From CALMFG01 sp963674805 (GTDB taxonomy: Bacteria; Bacillota; Clostridia; Christensenellales; CALMFG01), in the NCBI GenBank assembly GCA_963674805.2, contig CAXXNY010000016.1, forward strand, positions 558,001 through 622,000: a stretch of DNA of 64,000 nucleotides. Reading direction: 5' to 3'. The notes under the pieces were generated by a model. The model did not search any database. It was not told where the DNA came from and worked only from the letters and a program-made list of their open reading frames with translations. The translations under genes were made by a program, and so were the position numbers. Position 1 is the first letter of the stretch. The number at the start of each line of letters is the position of its first letter. This document shows positions 30,001 through 38,039 of the stretch, piece by piece.

Positions 30001-30477
30001 TTCCAGCGCCAAATCCCTCGCCCCGTCCAGATTCCCGTTTAAAATCATGCCGGGGATGTCGCCCGCAAGGCACGCGGAAAGACAGACCAGCCCCTCTTTA
30101 TATTCACGCAGTGTTTTATAATCGATTCTCGGTTTATGATAAAAACCTTTTAAAAATCCGATCGAACACAGCCGCATCAGATTTCTATATCCGGCTTCAT
30201 TTTTTGCTAACAAAATCAGGTGGGCATATTCGCGGTATGCCTTGGTCTTTTCGGTCATATCATTGACGATATAAACCTCGCATCCCAAAATCGGCTTGAT
30301 GCCCGCTTCGACCGCTTTCCTGAAGAAATCCGCAACGCCGTACATTACGCCGTGATCGGTAATCGCCAGCGCCTTCATATGATATTTTTTCGCAGTCTCA
30401 ATCAGGTCATCCAGCCGGCTTGCGCCGTCTAATAGGCTGTATTCTGAGTGGACATGCAGATGAACAAAATCACTCAT
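27034..30477 (-). CDS. dnaE: DNA polymerase III alpha subunit (DnaE)
   Basis: A 1147-residue replicative polymerase. An N-terminal PHP domain starts MSDFVHLHVHSEYSLLDGAS. The polymerase core has GPGRGSAAGSIVAY and the catalytic aspartates in PDIDIDF. It also has the fingers and HhH regions (GCFDCFGNTRSSL) and an OB-fold near the C terminus (VELIGILNDVKRR). I chose ATG 30477 because GGGAG lies nine bases upstream; ATG 30492 would make an unlikely five-residue extension. A TATAAT at 30501-30506 may be its -10. Bacillota usually also have PolC, which is not in this window. Downstream are mtrB and pfkA. Confidence 0.96.
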   Translation of the reverse strand: MSDFVHLHVHSEYSLLDGASRLDDLIETAKKYHMKALAITDHGVMYGVADFFRKAVEAGIKPILGCEVYIVNDMTEKTKAYREYAHLILLAKNEAGYRNLMRLCSIGFLKGFYHKPRIDYKTLREYKEGLVCLSACLAGDIPGMILNGNLDGARDLALELKDMFGDDFYLELQDHGLPEQKTVNPEIIRIARRHDIPLVSTNDVHYVNREDALAQDVLMCIQTRNFLDDENRMKFQTEEFYLKTQAEMEALFPEIPEAMENSVKIANQCNVVMDFGNYHMPAYHLPEGQDHGAYLEARVNEGLKQRYGEPDQDILDRAAYELGVINTMGFTDYFLITWDFIKFAKEHGIVVGPGRGSAAGSIVAYALKITDIDPIQYTLLFERFLNPERISMPDIDIDFCIERRQEVIDYVVEKYGINNVAQIITFGTLGAKQAVHDVARVMRFPFGEAVRIAKLIPYGPGMTIKRALVESDRFAAEYNTKPEVKELIDMSMKLEGIPRHASTHAAGVVIAEKPVMEYVPLQINPKDESVITQFPMGTLEALGLLKMDFLGLRNLTVIRHTIEMVKAARGEAIDFEKTKYDDPEAYELIAAADTDGVFQLESPGMRRLMQQLKPTDLSDVMVGISLFRPGPMDSIPTYIEAKNNPEKVKYDHPSLEKTLKETYGCIVYQEQVMQIVRDMAGYSLGRSDMVRRVMSKKKADLMAKEREIFIFGDRSSGVEGAVNRGIDQRTAERVFDKMTDFAQYAFNKSHACAYAAIAYQTAYLKAHYKREFLTALLNSFIGSPDKTAAYVQYCKKSNIDVLKPCINLSYEQFTVENKAIRFGFSAIRDVGGKASEEIVSIRGSKPYDSFLDFVKRTNGVINKKALEGLILAGCFDCFGNTRSSLMSIYELAIKTVGEEDKRTIDGQMSLFDDSFGLEVKDEIEIPKLPEYGHRQLLSLEKQTTGSYLSGHPLQAFEAEIERQPENTYKILSAVSDPSAMSYYEGREVELIGILNDVKRRATKDKRSYALCTLEDLYSIIDIIVFQGPLANVEPILYDDNIVKIKGKIDIKEDEPPKIILESMTVLNKKDDVIKDKKLYVKIPAEFGDSTDKLVNILKRYPGSQPTTVRMEASQKAFVAEGGYGITLTRQLVEHLKSAFGEENVVLK

Positions 30478-30550
30478 GTTGGTTACTCCCATGTATGCCG
30501 ATTATACCATATCCCGTACATGATTTGGATGCGTAATCATATGAAGGAAA

Positions 30551-30576
30551 ATAAAAACCCGCCGGATGACGGGTTG
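30551..30576 (-). terminator. Terminator after the aldo/keto reductase gene
   Basis: Stem AACCCG/CGGGTT (30556-30561, 30570-30575) with an eight-base loop, then TTTTTATTTT on the minus strand. Confidence 0.75.
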
Positions 30577-30602
30577 TGACTATTATATTCAATGCATCGC
30601 CT

Positions 30603-31586
30603 TTACCACAAATGATGCACACTTTCGCGAATGTATTGATCATACACCGCTTTGACCGCTTTCATGGTTTCTTCGCTTAGGTCAGGCATATCCGATGTCG
30701 CACAGTTCGCCGAAACCTGCTGCGGGGTTTTCCCTCCCGGAATCACACAGCTGACAGCATCGTGCATCAAAATCCATTTTAACGCAAACTGCGCCATGCT
30801 CATTCCTTCCGGCAGATACCGCATCAGCTCTTTAACCGCGTCCAATCCGGTTTCATAGTCAACTCCGGAGAACGTTTCACCTTTGTCAAACTTCTCGCCA
30901 TGTCGGTTATATGCCCGGTGGTCATTAGCCTCAAACTGAGTCGCCTTGGTCATCTTTCCGGTCAGCATTCCGCTGGCAAGCGGCACCCTTGCGATAATCC
31001 CGACATTGCGTTTCTTTGCTTCCGCAAAGAATTTGTCGGACGGTTTATGGCGGAACATATTAAAGATCATCTGCACTGTGGTGACATTATCATAGGTGAT
31101 TGCCTTTAACGCTTCATCGACCTTTTCCACACTCACACCGAGGTGCTTGACCTTGCCGGACGCCTTCAGCGTTTCTAAATCCTGAAAGAACGCGGCATTA
31201 TCGTATACCGGGGTCGGCGGACAGTGCATCTGGAGCAGATCAATCTGTTCCACGTCCAGATTTTTAAGGCTGCGTTCGACAAATGCTGTGATGTTTTTGA
31301 TGTTATAGCCTTCCGCATTATGCGGATTCAGCCGTCTGCCGGCCTTGGTCGCCACATATATCTTCTGTTTCTTAGATTTGACCAGCTTGCTGATCAGCCG
31401 TTCAGAGTGGCCGTCGCCGTAGACATCGGCTGTGTCAAAAAAGTTGATGCCGCACTCTATCGCTTCTTCAAGCGCCTTCATGCTGACCGAATCATCCACC
31501 TGTCCCCATTCCGCACCGATTGCCCATGCGCCAAAGGAGACCTCTGATATCTCATATCCGGTTTTTCCAAGTATTCTTGTCTTCAT
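30603..31586 (-). CDS. Aldo/keto reductase
   Basis: A 327-residue NAD(P)H-dependent oxidoreductase with a TIM barrel. The catalytic tetrad is visible: D51 in FFDTADVYG with Y56, the lysine in VATKAG, and the histidine in LLQMHCP. The C-terminal cofactor-binding region is CVIPGGKTPQQVSANC. Members reduce diverse aldehydes and ketones, so the substrate is unknown. It follows the aconitase gene by 21 bases and is probably cotranscribed. Confidence 0.9.
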   Translation of the reverse strand: MKTRILGKTGYEISEVSFGAWAIGAEWGQVDDSVSMKALEEAIECGINFFDTADVYGDGHSERLISKLVKSKKQKIYVATKAGRRLNPHNAEGYNIKNITAFVERSLKNLDVEQIDLLQMHCPPTPVYDNAAFFQDLETLKASGKVKHLGVSVEKVDEALKAITYDNVTTVQMIFNMFRHKPSDKFFAEAKKRNVGIIARVPLASGMLTGKMTKATQFEANDHRAYNRHGEKFDKGETFSGVDYETGLDAVKELMRYLPEGMSMAQFALKWILMHDAVSCVIPGGKTPQQVSANCATSDMPDLSEETMKAVKAVYDQYIRESVHHLW

Positions 31587-31607
31587 CGTTTACCCGCTTT
31601 CATTTGA

Positions 31608-33545
31608 TCAGGCGTTCTGCTTTGTATAGTTTAAAAGCCCTCCCGCCACAATCACTTGTCTTAACCGATCCGAAGTTTCCAATATCACTTCAATCTCGAT
31701 TCCCTTGGTTTTATCCGTTACCGTGAAGCCGGTTTTACCCAGCACCTTATCAATCGTCCCCTCAATGACAAGCTCATCCCCGATATCAATTTTATCATAA
31801 TCCGCTTCGTCCTTAAACACGAGCGGCAGAATCCCGGAATTTATCAGGTTCGCCATATGGATCCGCGCAAACGACTTGGCGATTACGCCTTTGATGCCGA
31901 GATAAAGCGGCACCAGCGCCGCATGCTCACGCGACGAGCCCTGTCCGTAGTTATGCCCTGCTACCAAAAATCCGCCGCCGGCTGCTTTTGCTCTCGCCGG
32001 GAAGGTTTCGTCAACCGGCGCCAGGCAGTAATCCGACAGATGCGGAATATTGGATCGGTACGGCAGCAGCTTGGCATTGGACGGCATAATATGGTCGGTG
32101 GTGATGTTGTCTTCCATCTTTAATAATACATCGCCGCTGACGCGCTCTTTTAATGCTTCATTCAGCGGGAAGGGCTTGATGTTCGGGCCGCGCACGACCT
32201 CAACGTCTTTGCCGTATTCCGCCGGCGGAATAATCAGATTGTCGTTAATCAAAAAGCGCTCCGGCTGTTTGATGGATTTCAGCATATTCAAATCAACGCC
32301 CGCATCCCGCGGGTCGGTCAGCACGCCTGCGATGGCGGACACCGCCGCAACCTCCGGACTGACCAGATAGACCTGTGCGGATTTCGTTCCGCTGCGGCCG
32401 AAAAAGTTCCGGTTAAAGGTTCTGAGCGATACCGCATCGCTCTTCGGTGACTGCCCCATCCCGATGCAGGGCCCGCATGCACATTCTAAGATCCTTGCGC
32501 CCGCACCGATGAGGTCTGCCAGCGCACCATTTGCCGCCAGCATATTAAACACCTGCTTTGATCCCGGTGATATGGTCAGGCTGACGTTTTCCGCGATTGT
32601 CTTGCCTTTTAATATCGCCGCCGTTTTCATCATATCCATATAAGAGGAGTTCGTGCATGAACCCACGCAAACCTGGTCAATCTTCAGCGCGCCGATTTCT
32701 TTCACTGTTTTCACTGCATCCGGGCTGTGCGGCATCGCAGCCATGGGTTCCAGGCTGGATAAATCCACCGTGATTTTTTCATCATATTCCGCGTCTGCGT
32801 CCGGCGCAAGTGCAGTAAAATCATCCGCTCTGCCCTGTGCGGTCAAAAATTCTTTGGTCACATCATCGGAAGGGAATATCGATGTGGTTGCGCCAAGCTC
32901 CGCACCCATATTGGTGATCGTCGCCCGCTCGGGAACGCTTAATGTTTTAACGCCTTCCCCTGTATATTCCACGATCTTGGAAACACCGCCCTTGACCGTT
33001 AAAATTCTTAAAACTTCCAAAATCACATCTTTTGCGGTAACGCCTGGATTTAAACTGCCGGTCAGTTCCACATTGATGATCTTGGGCATCGGGATATAAT
33101 ACGCGCCGCCCGCCATGGCCACAGCCACGTCAAGCCCGCCCGCACCAATCGCCAGCATGCCGATTCCGCCGCCGGTCGGCGTATGGCTGTCCGATCCGAG
33201 CAGGGTTGCACCCGGTACGCCGAACCGCTCCAATTGTACCTGATGGCAGATGCCGTTCCCCGGTTTTGAGAAATAAATACCGTGCTTCTTGGCAACGGTT
33301 CCGATGTATGCATGGTCGTCCGCATTTTCAAATCCGGATTGAATCGTGTTGTGGTCGATATATGCAACGCTTTTTTTCGTCTTTACCCGGTCAACGCCCA
33401 TCGCTTCAAACTGCAGGTATGCCATGGTCCCTGTGGAATCCTGAGTCAGCGTATAATCAATCTTTAAGCCGATTTCCTGACCGGCTGTCATCTCACCGCT
33501 CATGAGATGGCTTTCAATAATTTTTTTTGCCAGTGGTTTTCCCAT
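31608..33545 (-). CDS. acnA: Aconitate hydratase
   Basis: A 645-residue [4Fe-4S] dehydratase that converts citrate to isocitrate. It shows GSDSHTPTGGGIGMLAIGAGG and the three cluster cysteines in GSCTNSS and CACGPCIG. The swivelling C-terminal domain has HNYGQGSSREHAALVPLYLG. The size and sequence fit the shorter anaerobe-type aconitase more than the ~900-residue AcnA. The start is ATG 33545, seven bases after AAGGAGA; the ATG at 33566 lacks a ribosome site. No other TCA cycle gene is present here, so a role in glutamate synthesis is only inferred. Confidence 0.92.
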   Translation of the reverse strand: MGKPLAKKIIESHLMSGEMTAGQEIGLKIDYTLTQDSTGTMAYLQFEAMGVDRVKTKKSVAYIDHNTIQSGFENADDHAYIGTVAKKHGIYFSKPGNGICHQVQLERFGVPGATLLGSDSHTPTGGGIGMLAIGAGGLDVAVAMAGGAYYIPMPKIINVELTGSLNPGVTAKDVILEVLRILTVKGGVSKIVEYTGEGVKTLSVPERATITNMGAELGATTSIFPSDDVTKEFLTAQGRADDFTALAPDADAEYDEKITVDLSSLEPMAAMPHSPDAVKTVKEIGALKIDQVCVGSCTNSSYMDMMKTAAILKGKTIAENVSLTISPGSKQVFNMLAANGALADLIGAGARILECACGPCIGMGQSPKSDAVSLRTFNRNFFGRSGTKSAQVYLVSPEVAAVSAIAGVLTDPRDAGVDLNMLKSIKQPERFLINDNLIIPPAEYGKDVEVVRGPNIKPFPLNEALKERVSGDVLLKMEDNITTDHIMPSNAKLLPYRSNIPHLSDYCLAPVDETFPARAKAAGGGFLVAGHNYGQGSSREHAALVPLYLGIKGVIAKSFARIHMANLINSGILPLVFKDEADYDKIDIGDELVIEGTIDKVLGKTGFTVTDKTKGIEIEVILETSDRLRQVIVAGGLLNYTKQNA

Positions 33546-33598
33546 ATGTGTCTCCTTATGCTCCAATCTTACATTTTTAAAAATCGTCGTTGACTCTG

Positions 33599-33627
33599 AT
33601 TTTATCTAAAATCACTTAAAATAGCAA
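33599..33627 (-). promoter_or_regulatory. Promoter of the aconitase-aldo/keto reductase operon
   Basis: Minus-strand -35 TTGCTA (33622-33627), 17-bp spacer, -10 TAAAAT (33599-33604), 54 bases before the aconitase ATG. It is divergent from ychF. Confidence 0.55.
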
Positions 33628-33765
33628 GTAGGCGGGCTCCTTGCTCAGTGGTTTAACATTATTCCCTGCTTTTTAAAAAGGGATTTTAAATTACCGTGTA
33701 CTCGTATATAATAGTTGGGAAATCAAACGGTTTTTAAATACGCATGATATATAAGGAGATTTTTC

Positions 33766-34863
33766 ATGAAACTCGGTGTTATCGGATTACCAAACGTCGG
33801 TAAATCCACCCTGTTTAACGCATTGACCAAGGCGGGCGCGGCCAGCGAAAACTACCCGTTTTGTACCATAGAACCCAATGTCGGCATCGTTGCCGTTCCG
33901 GATAAGCGGCTGGATGTTCTGTCCGAAATGTACAATCCCAAAAAGGTGACGCCTGCGGTCATCGAATTTGTCGACATCGCCGGACTCGTTAAGGGTGCAT
34001 CCAAAGGCGAAGGCCTCGGAAACCAGTTTCTGGCCCATATACGCGAGGTGGATGCAGCTGTCCATGTCGTCCGGTGCTTTGAGGACGACCAAGTCACCCA
34101 TGTGGACGGCAGTATTGATCCGGTGCGTGATGCAGAGACTATTACGCTGGAGCTGATCTTTGCTGATCTTGACACCGTCGAAAAGCGGCTGGACAAGGCT
34201 ATAAAGATGCAAAAAACCGGCGATAAGAAATATGTCTTAGAGGCCGCTGTTTTGGCCAAGTTAAAAAACGGATTAACCGCGGGCACTCCGGCGCGCAACA
34301 TCGCGCTTGACGATGAAGAAAAGGCCGTGGCAAGGGATTTGTTTTTACTGACTTTAAAACCGCTCATCTATGCCGCTAATGTCGCCGAAGCGGATATCGG
34401 CAAATCCGAAGATGAGATTCCGCTGGTAAAACAGCTTAAGGCGCTGGCAGAAAAGGAAGGCGCCGAGGTTCTGATGGTTTCGGCAAAAGTTGAAGCCGAG
34501 CTTTCACAGCTGGATGATGACGAACGGCAGATGTTTTTAGAGGAGTTGGGGTTAAAACGGAGCGGGCTGGAGCGGCTTGTCGCAAAGAGTTATAAGCTGT
34601 TAGGCCTGATCAGCTACCTGACCGCCGGAGAAAAGGAAGTGCGCGCCTGGACGATTGAAAAAGGCACCAAGGCTCCGCAGGCGGCAGGCAAAATCCATAC
34701 GGATTTTGAGCGCGGATTCATCAAGGCCGAGGTGGTGGCCTACGACGTCTTAATCCAGTCCGGCGATCTGCATAAAGCCAAGGAAGCCGGCCTCGTCCGC
34801 CAGGAAGGCAAAGAATACGTAATCGCCGACGGCGATGTGGTGCTGTTTAAATTTAACGTTTAG
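33766..34863 (+). CDS. ychF: Redox-regulated ATPase YchF (OLA1 family)
   Basis: A 365-residue P-loop protein linked to ribosomes and stress response. It has the G1 motif GLPNVGKST (7-15), switch DIAGLVKGASKGEGLGN, and NVAE in place of the NKxD of GTPases, which marks ATP preference in the family. The C-terminal TGS-like domain contains RAWTIEKGTKAPQAAGKIHTDFERGFI. The length is typical. The ATG has AAGGAG upstream, and a TATAAT at 33707-33712 is the probable -10, with no good -35. It is monocistronic, divergent from aconitase. Confidence 0.96.
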   Translation: MKLGVIGLPNVGKSTLFNALTKAGAASENYPFCTIEPNVGIVAVPDKRLDVLSEMYNPKKVTPAVIEFVDIAGLVKGASKGEGLGNQFLAHIREVDAAVHVVRCFEDDQVTHVDGSIDPVRDAETITLELIFADLDTVEKRLDKAIKMQKTGDKKYVLEAAVLAKLKNGLTAGTPARNIALDDEEKAVARDLFLLTLKPLIYAANVAEADIGKSEDEIPLVKQLKALAEKEGAEVLMVSAKVEAELSQLDDDERQMFLEELGLKRSGLERLVAKSYKLLGLISYLTAGEKEVRAWTIEKGTKAPQAAGKIHTDFERGFIKAEVVAYDVLIQSGDLHKAKEAGLVRQEGKEYVIADGDVVLFKFNV

Positions 34864-34932
34864 TTCTCCCGTACGAAAGGGCCGGCAATATCGGCGGTAC
34901 GCTATTGCAATATATTTGCGTTATTTCCAAAC

Positions 34933-35034
34933 TGTTGATATCTTGTTGATAACTATTAAAGGTATATGTATAACCTGTGCATAAACCTTTTTTTCTTGTG
35001 CATAAAATGTGACTAAAAAATATCTTGTGCACGA
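34933..35034. promoter_or_regulatory. DnaA-box-like cluster upstream of nrdD
   Basis: The 290-base gap between ychF and nrdD carries several 9-mers close to the DnaA box TGTGGATAA, all on the plus strand: TGTTGATAT (34933), TGTTGATAA (34944), TGTGCATAA (34976) and TGTGCATAA (34997), with a weaker TGTGCACGA (35026). TGTGCATAA fits the relaxed TTATNCACA consensus. DnaA control of nrd genes is known in E. coli, so regulation of nrdDG by DnaA is possible here. The sites are A/T-rich and partly repetitive, so some may be chance. Confidence 0.45.
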
Positions 35035-35047
35035 AATCATAAAAATC

Positions 35048-35076
35048 TTTACACAATATATAGTGTTGTATATAAT
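35048..35076 (+). promoter_or_regulatory. nrdDG promoter overlapped by an NrdR box
   Basis: -35 TTTACA (35048-35053), 17-bp spacer, -10 TATAAT (35071-35076). A 16-bp near-palindrome ACACAATATATAGTGT (35051-35066) fits the NrdR-box consensus and lies between the promoter elements, where a bound repressor would block RNA polymerase. A half-matching site (AAAATATCTTGTGC, ending 35030) lies upstream. NrdR itself is not in the window. Confidence 0.75.
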
Positions 35077-35153
35077 GAATTACACACAATTTGCAGAACT
35101 ATCACGGTTTTGGGGAACATTCAAGCGTAATAAGACAGAAAGCAGGGGGCATT

Positions 35154-37253
35154 ATGATTAAAACCATTATCAAACGTGACGGCAGAGTCGAATTCTTTGA
35201 TCAGGATAAAATCACAAAAGCAATTTTTAAAGCCGCAAAGGCTTGCGGCGGCGACGATTATGATAAGGCCCAGGCACTTTCGGACAACGTGGTGGATATT
35301 CTTCGCTTAGAATACAAAGACCAGTCACCTGAAGTCGAGCGCATCCAGGACGTTGTTGAACGCGTTCTGATTAAGAATGGGCATGCCAAAACCGCAAAGG
35401 CGTATATCCTTTACCGCGAAAAGCGCAAAGAATCGCGCGAAATCAACGCGCTGATCGGCGCCACAATCGACATGTTCGGCAACTATCTGTCCGATAGTGA
35501 TTGGAATGTTAAAGAAAACGCCAACACCCATAAAAGCGTCAACGGGCTGAACAACTATGTCCGCGAGGCGTTTACAAAGAAATACTGGCTGTATGAAATC
35601 TATCCAAGCGAAGTGAGAGATGCGCATGAGCGCGGCGACTGCCATATCCACGACCTTGGATTTTTCGGACCCTATTGCGCGGGCTGGGATTTATACCAGC
35701 TGCTGGAGAACGGCTTCGGCGGTATCCCCGGCAAGGTCGAGAGCAGTCCGGCAAAGCACATGCGGGCTTTCTTAGGTCAGGTTGTCAACTCCACGTTTAC
35801 GACCCAAGGCGAAACGGCCGGCGCACAGGCGTGGTCCAGCTTTGACACATACTGCGCACCGTTTATCCGCTATGACCAGATGACCTTCCAGCAGGTAAAA
35901 CAGACATTGCAGGAATTCATCTTTAACATGAATGTCCCGACGCGGGTCGGCTTCCAATGCCCGTTCTCCAACCTGACATTCGATATAATAGCGCCTAAAA
36001 CACTGGCCAGCCGTCCGGTTATGATCGGCGGCGCGCTGAAATCCGAAACTTACGGCGACTTCCAGGAAGAAATGGATATGTTTAACCACGCCTTCTGTGA
36101 AGTTATGTTAGAAGGAGACGCGAAAGGCCGCGTCTTTACCTTCCCGATCCCGACGATCAACATTACCAAGGACTTTGACTGGGACAGCCCTGTCACCAAC
36201 CGGTTTATGGAGATTACCTGTAAATATGGTATCCCGTACTTCGCAAACTATGTCAATTCCGACCTATCTCCGGAAGACGCGGTTTCCATGTGCTGCCGTT
36301 TAAGGTTGGATGTTTCCGAGCTCAGAAAGCGCGGCGGCGGCCTGTTCGGCTCCAACCCGCTGACCGGTTCAATCGGCGTGTTTACCATTAACCTGCCGCG
36401 TATCGGTTATAAATCACGTACCAAAGAAGAGTTCTTCCAGAAGCTGAGAGAAGTTGCGGAGATCGGGAAAACCTCTTTGGAAATCAAACGCAAAATCATT
36501 GAAGGCCAGACCGAGAAGGGCTTGTACCCCTATTCCTCTGTTTATTTAAAGGACGTCAAAAAACGTACCGGACAGTACTGGCACAATCATTTTAATACAA
36601 TCGGCCTTGTCGGCATGCATGAAGCCCTGTTGAACTTCATGGGCAAGGGTATCGAAACCAGAGAAGGCCAGGAGTTCGGTATTGAAATTATGAACTTCTT
36701 ACGCCAGGTTATGATCGAGTTTCAGGAAGAAACCGGCAATCAGTATAATCTTGAAGCCACACCTGCCGAGGGCACCAGCTATCGGCTGGCAAAGCTGGAT
36801 CTGGAGCGCTATCATGACATCATCACATCGGGCAAGGATGTGCATTATTATACCAACTCATCCCAGCTTCCGGTTGAATTCACCGACGACATCATGGAGG
36901 TCATTGAGCTCCAGGATGAACTGCAGAGTTTATACACCGGCGGTACCGTACAGCACCTGTACTTGGGTGAGCAGATTGATGATATCGAAACCGCAAAGTC
37001 TCTGATTAAGCGGATATTCTCAAACTATAAGATGCCGTATATTTCGATCACACCGACATTCAGCGTATGCCCGAACCACGGCTATATCCGCGGCGAGCAC
37101 TTCAGATGTCCGGAATGCAACATGGATACCGAAATCTGGTCACGCGTAGTCGGATACTTAAGACCGGTACAGAACTACAACAAGGGTAAGAAGGAAGAAT
37201 ATTTCCAGCGGACAAAGCTGGTGATACCGGAGTCCATGAATCAGGCGAAGTAA
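35154..37253 (+). CDS. nrdD: Anaerobic (class III) ribonucleoside-triphosphate reductase
   Basis: A 699-residue glycyl-radical enzyme that makes dNTPs without oxygen. An N-terminal ATP-cone (about 1-95: IIKRDGRVEFFDQDKITKAI) gives allosteric control. The core has NSTFTTQGETAGAQ and catalytic cysteines, as in FQCPFSN and MCCRL. The C terminus has a Zn site of four cysteines (VCPN and CPEC) and the radical glycine G667 in VVGYLRPV. I use ATG 35154, preceded by AGGGGGC; an upstream in-frame ATG lacks a ribosome site and lies only 15 bases past the -10. The activase gene begins immediately after the stop codon. Confidence 0.97.
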   Translation: MIKTIIKRDGRVEFFDQDKITKAIFKAAKACGGDDYDKAQALSDNVVDILRLEYKDQSPEVERIQDVVERVLIKNGHAKTAKAYILYREKRKESREINALIGATIDMFGNYLSDSDWNVKENANTHKSVNGLNNYVREAFTKKYWLYEIYPSEVRDAHERGDCHIHDLGFFGPYCAGWDLYQLLENGFGGIPGKVESSPAKHMRAFLGQVVNSTFTTQGETAGAQAWSSFDTYCAPFIRYDQMTFQQVKQTLQEFIFNMNVPTRVGFQCPFSNLTFDIIAPKTLASRPVMIGGALKSETYGDFQEEMDMFNHAFCEVMLEGDAKGRVFTFPIPTINITKDFDWDSPVTNRFMEITCKYGIPYFANYVNSDLSPEDAVSMCCRLRLDVSELRKRGGGLFGSNPLTGSIGVFTINLPRIGYKSRTKEEFFQKLREVAEIGKTSLEIKRKIIEGQTEKGLYPYSSVYLKDVKKRTGQYWHNHFNTIGLVGMHEALLNFMGKGIETREGQEFGIEIMNFLRQVMIEFQEETGNQYNLEATPAEGTSYRLAKLDLERYHDIITSGKDVHYYTNSSQLPVEFTDDIMEVIELQDELQSLYTGGTVQHLYLGEQIDDIETAKSLIKRIFSNYKMPYISITPTFSVCPNHGYIRGEHFRCPECNMDTEIWSRVVGYLRPVQNYNKGKKEEYFQRTKLVIPESMNQAK

Positions 37254-37940
37254 ATGAAAATTGTCGGATTACAGAAAAATTCATTTGTAGACTATCCAAA
37301 AAAGATTGCAGCTGTCCTGTTTATGGCCGGCTGCAATTTTAATTGCTGGTATTGTCATAACATGCCGGTCTGCAACGACACAACCGGTATCACATATGAG
37401 CCCGAAGAGATTCTTTCGTTTTTATCCGCACGAAAAAAAATGCTGGACGCCGTGGTCATTACCGGCGGAGAGCCTTTAGTCCACAGCGACCTGCTTCCGT
37501 TTATTAAAGATATCCGCGCACTCGGCTATGCGGTTAAGCTGGACACCAACGGCACCTTTCCGGAACGCTTGTCCGAATTAATCTCAAAGGGCGTATTGGA
37601 TTATATCGCTATGGATATCAAGGCGACTTTTGAAAAATACCCGGAAACTGTCCAGACGGATGTCAGGCCGGAAAAGCTGAAAAAATCCATTCAGCTGATT
37701 ATGAACAGCGGCGTGGATTATGAGTTCCGCACCACCGTTATCCCCCAGCTCGCTAAAGAAGATTTAGTCGAGATGGTCTCTTATATCAAGGGTGCGCGCC
37801 TTTATGCGCTACAGCAATACCGCAAGCCCACCGTATTGAACAGCAACATGCTGCCCCTGCCTTTAAAGCCTTCTTTTTTCAATGAAATTAAAACAGAGCT
37901 GGAAAGTGAAGTCCAGTCGCTGGTGCTTCGCGGCCTATAA
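37254..37940 (+). CDS. nrdG: Anaerobic ribonucleotide reductase activating protein, radical SAM
   Basis: A 228-residue radical SAM protein that generates the glycyl radical in NrdD. The [4Fe-4S] motif is CNFNCWYC (CxxxCxxC), followed by the GGEP motif in VVITGGEPL for SAM binding. It is longer than E. coli NrdG (~154 residues) and matches the Clostridia type, which is often grouped with pyruvate-formate-lyase activases. Its ATG directly abuts the nrdD stop (TAAATG), so the two are coupled. No terminator was seen after it. Confidence 0.93.
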   Translation: MKIVGLQKNSFVDYPKKIAAVLFMAGCNFNCWYCHNMPVCNDTTGITYEPEEILSFLSARKKMLDAVVITGGEPLVHSDLLPFIKDIRALGYAVKLDTNGTFPERLSELISKGVLDYIAMDIKATFEKYPETVQTDVRPEKLKKSIQLIMNSGVDYEFRTTVIPQLAKEDLVEMVSYIKGARLYALQQYRKPTVLNSNMLPLPLKPSFFNEIKTELESEVQSLVLRGL

Positions 37941-38039
37941 TCATTTCATCAAAATCTTTTTCGTTTGTTTTTTATCTGTTCGCTTTCCCTGCTGATCTAA
38001 TAATGGTAGAATTTATTAAATGACGTATTGGGGTTTATT

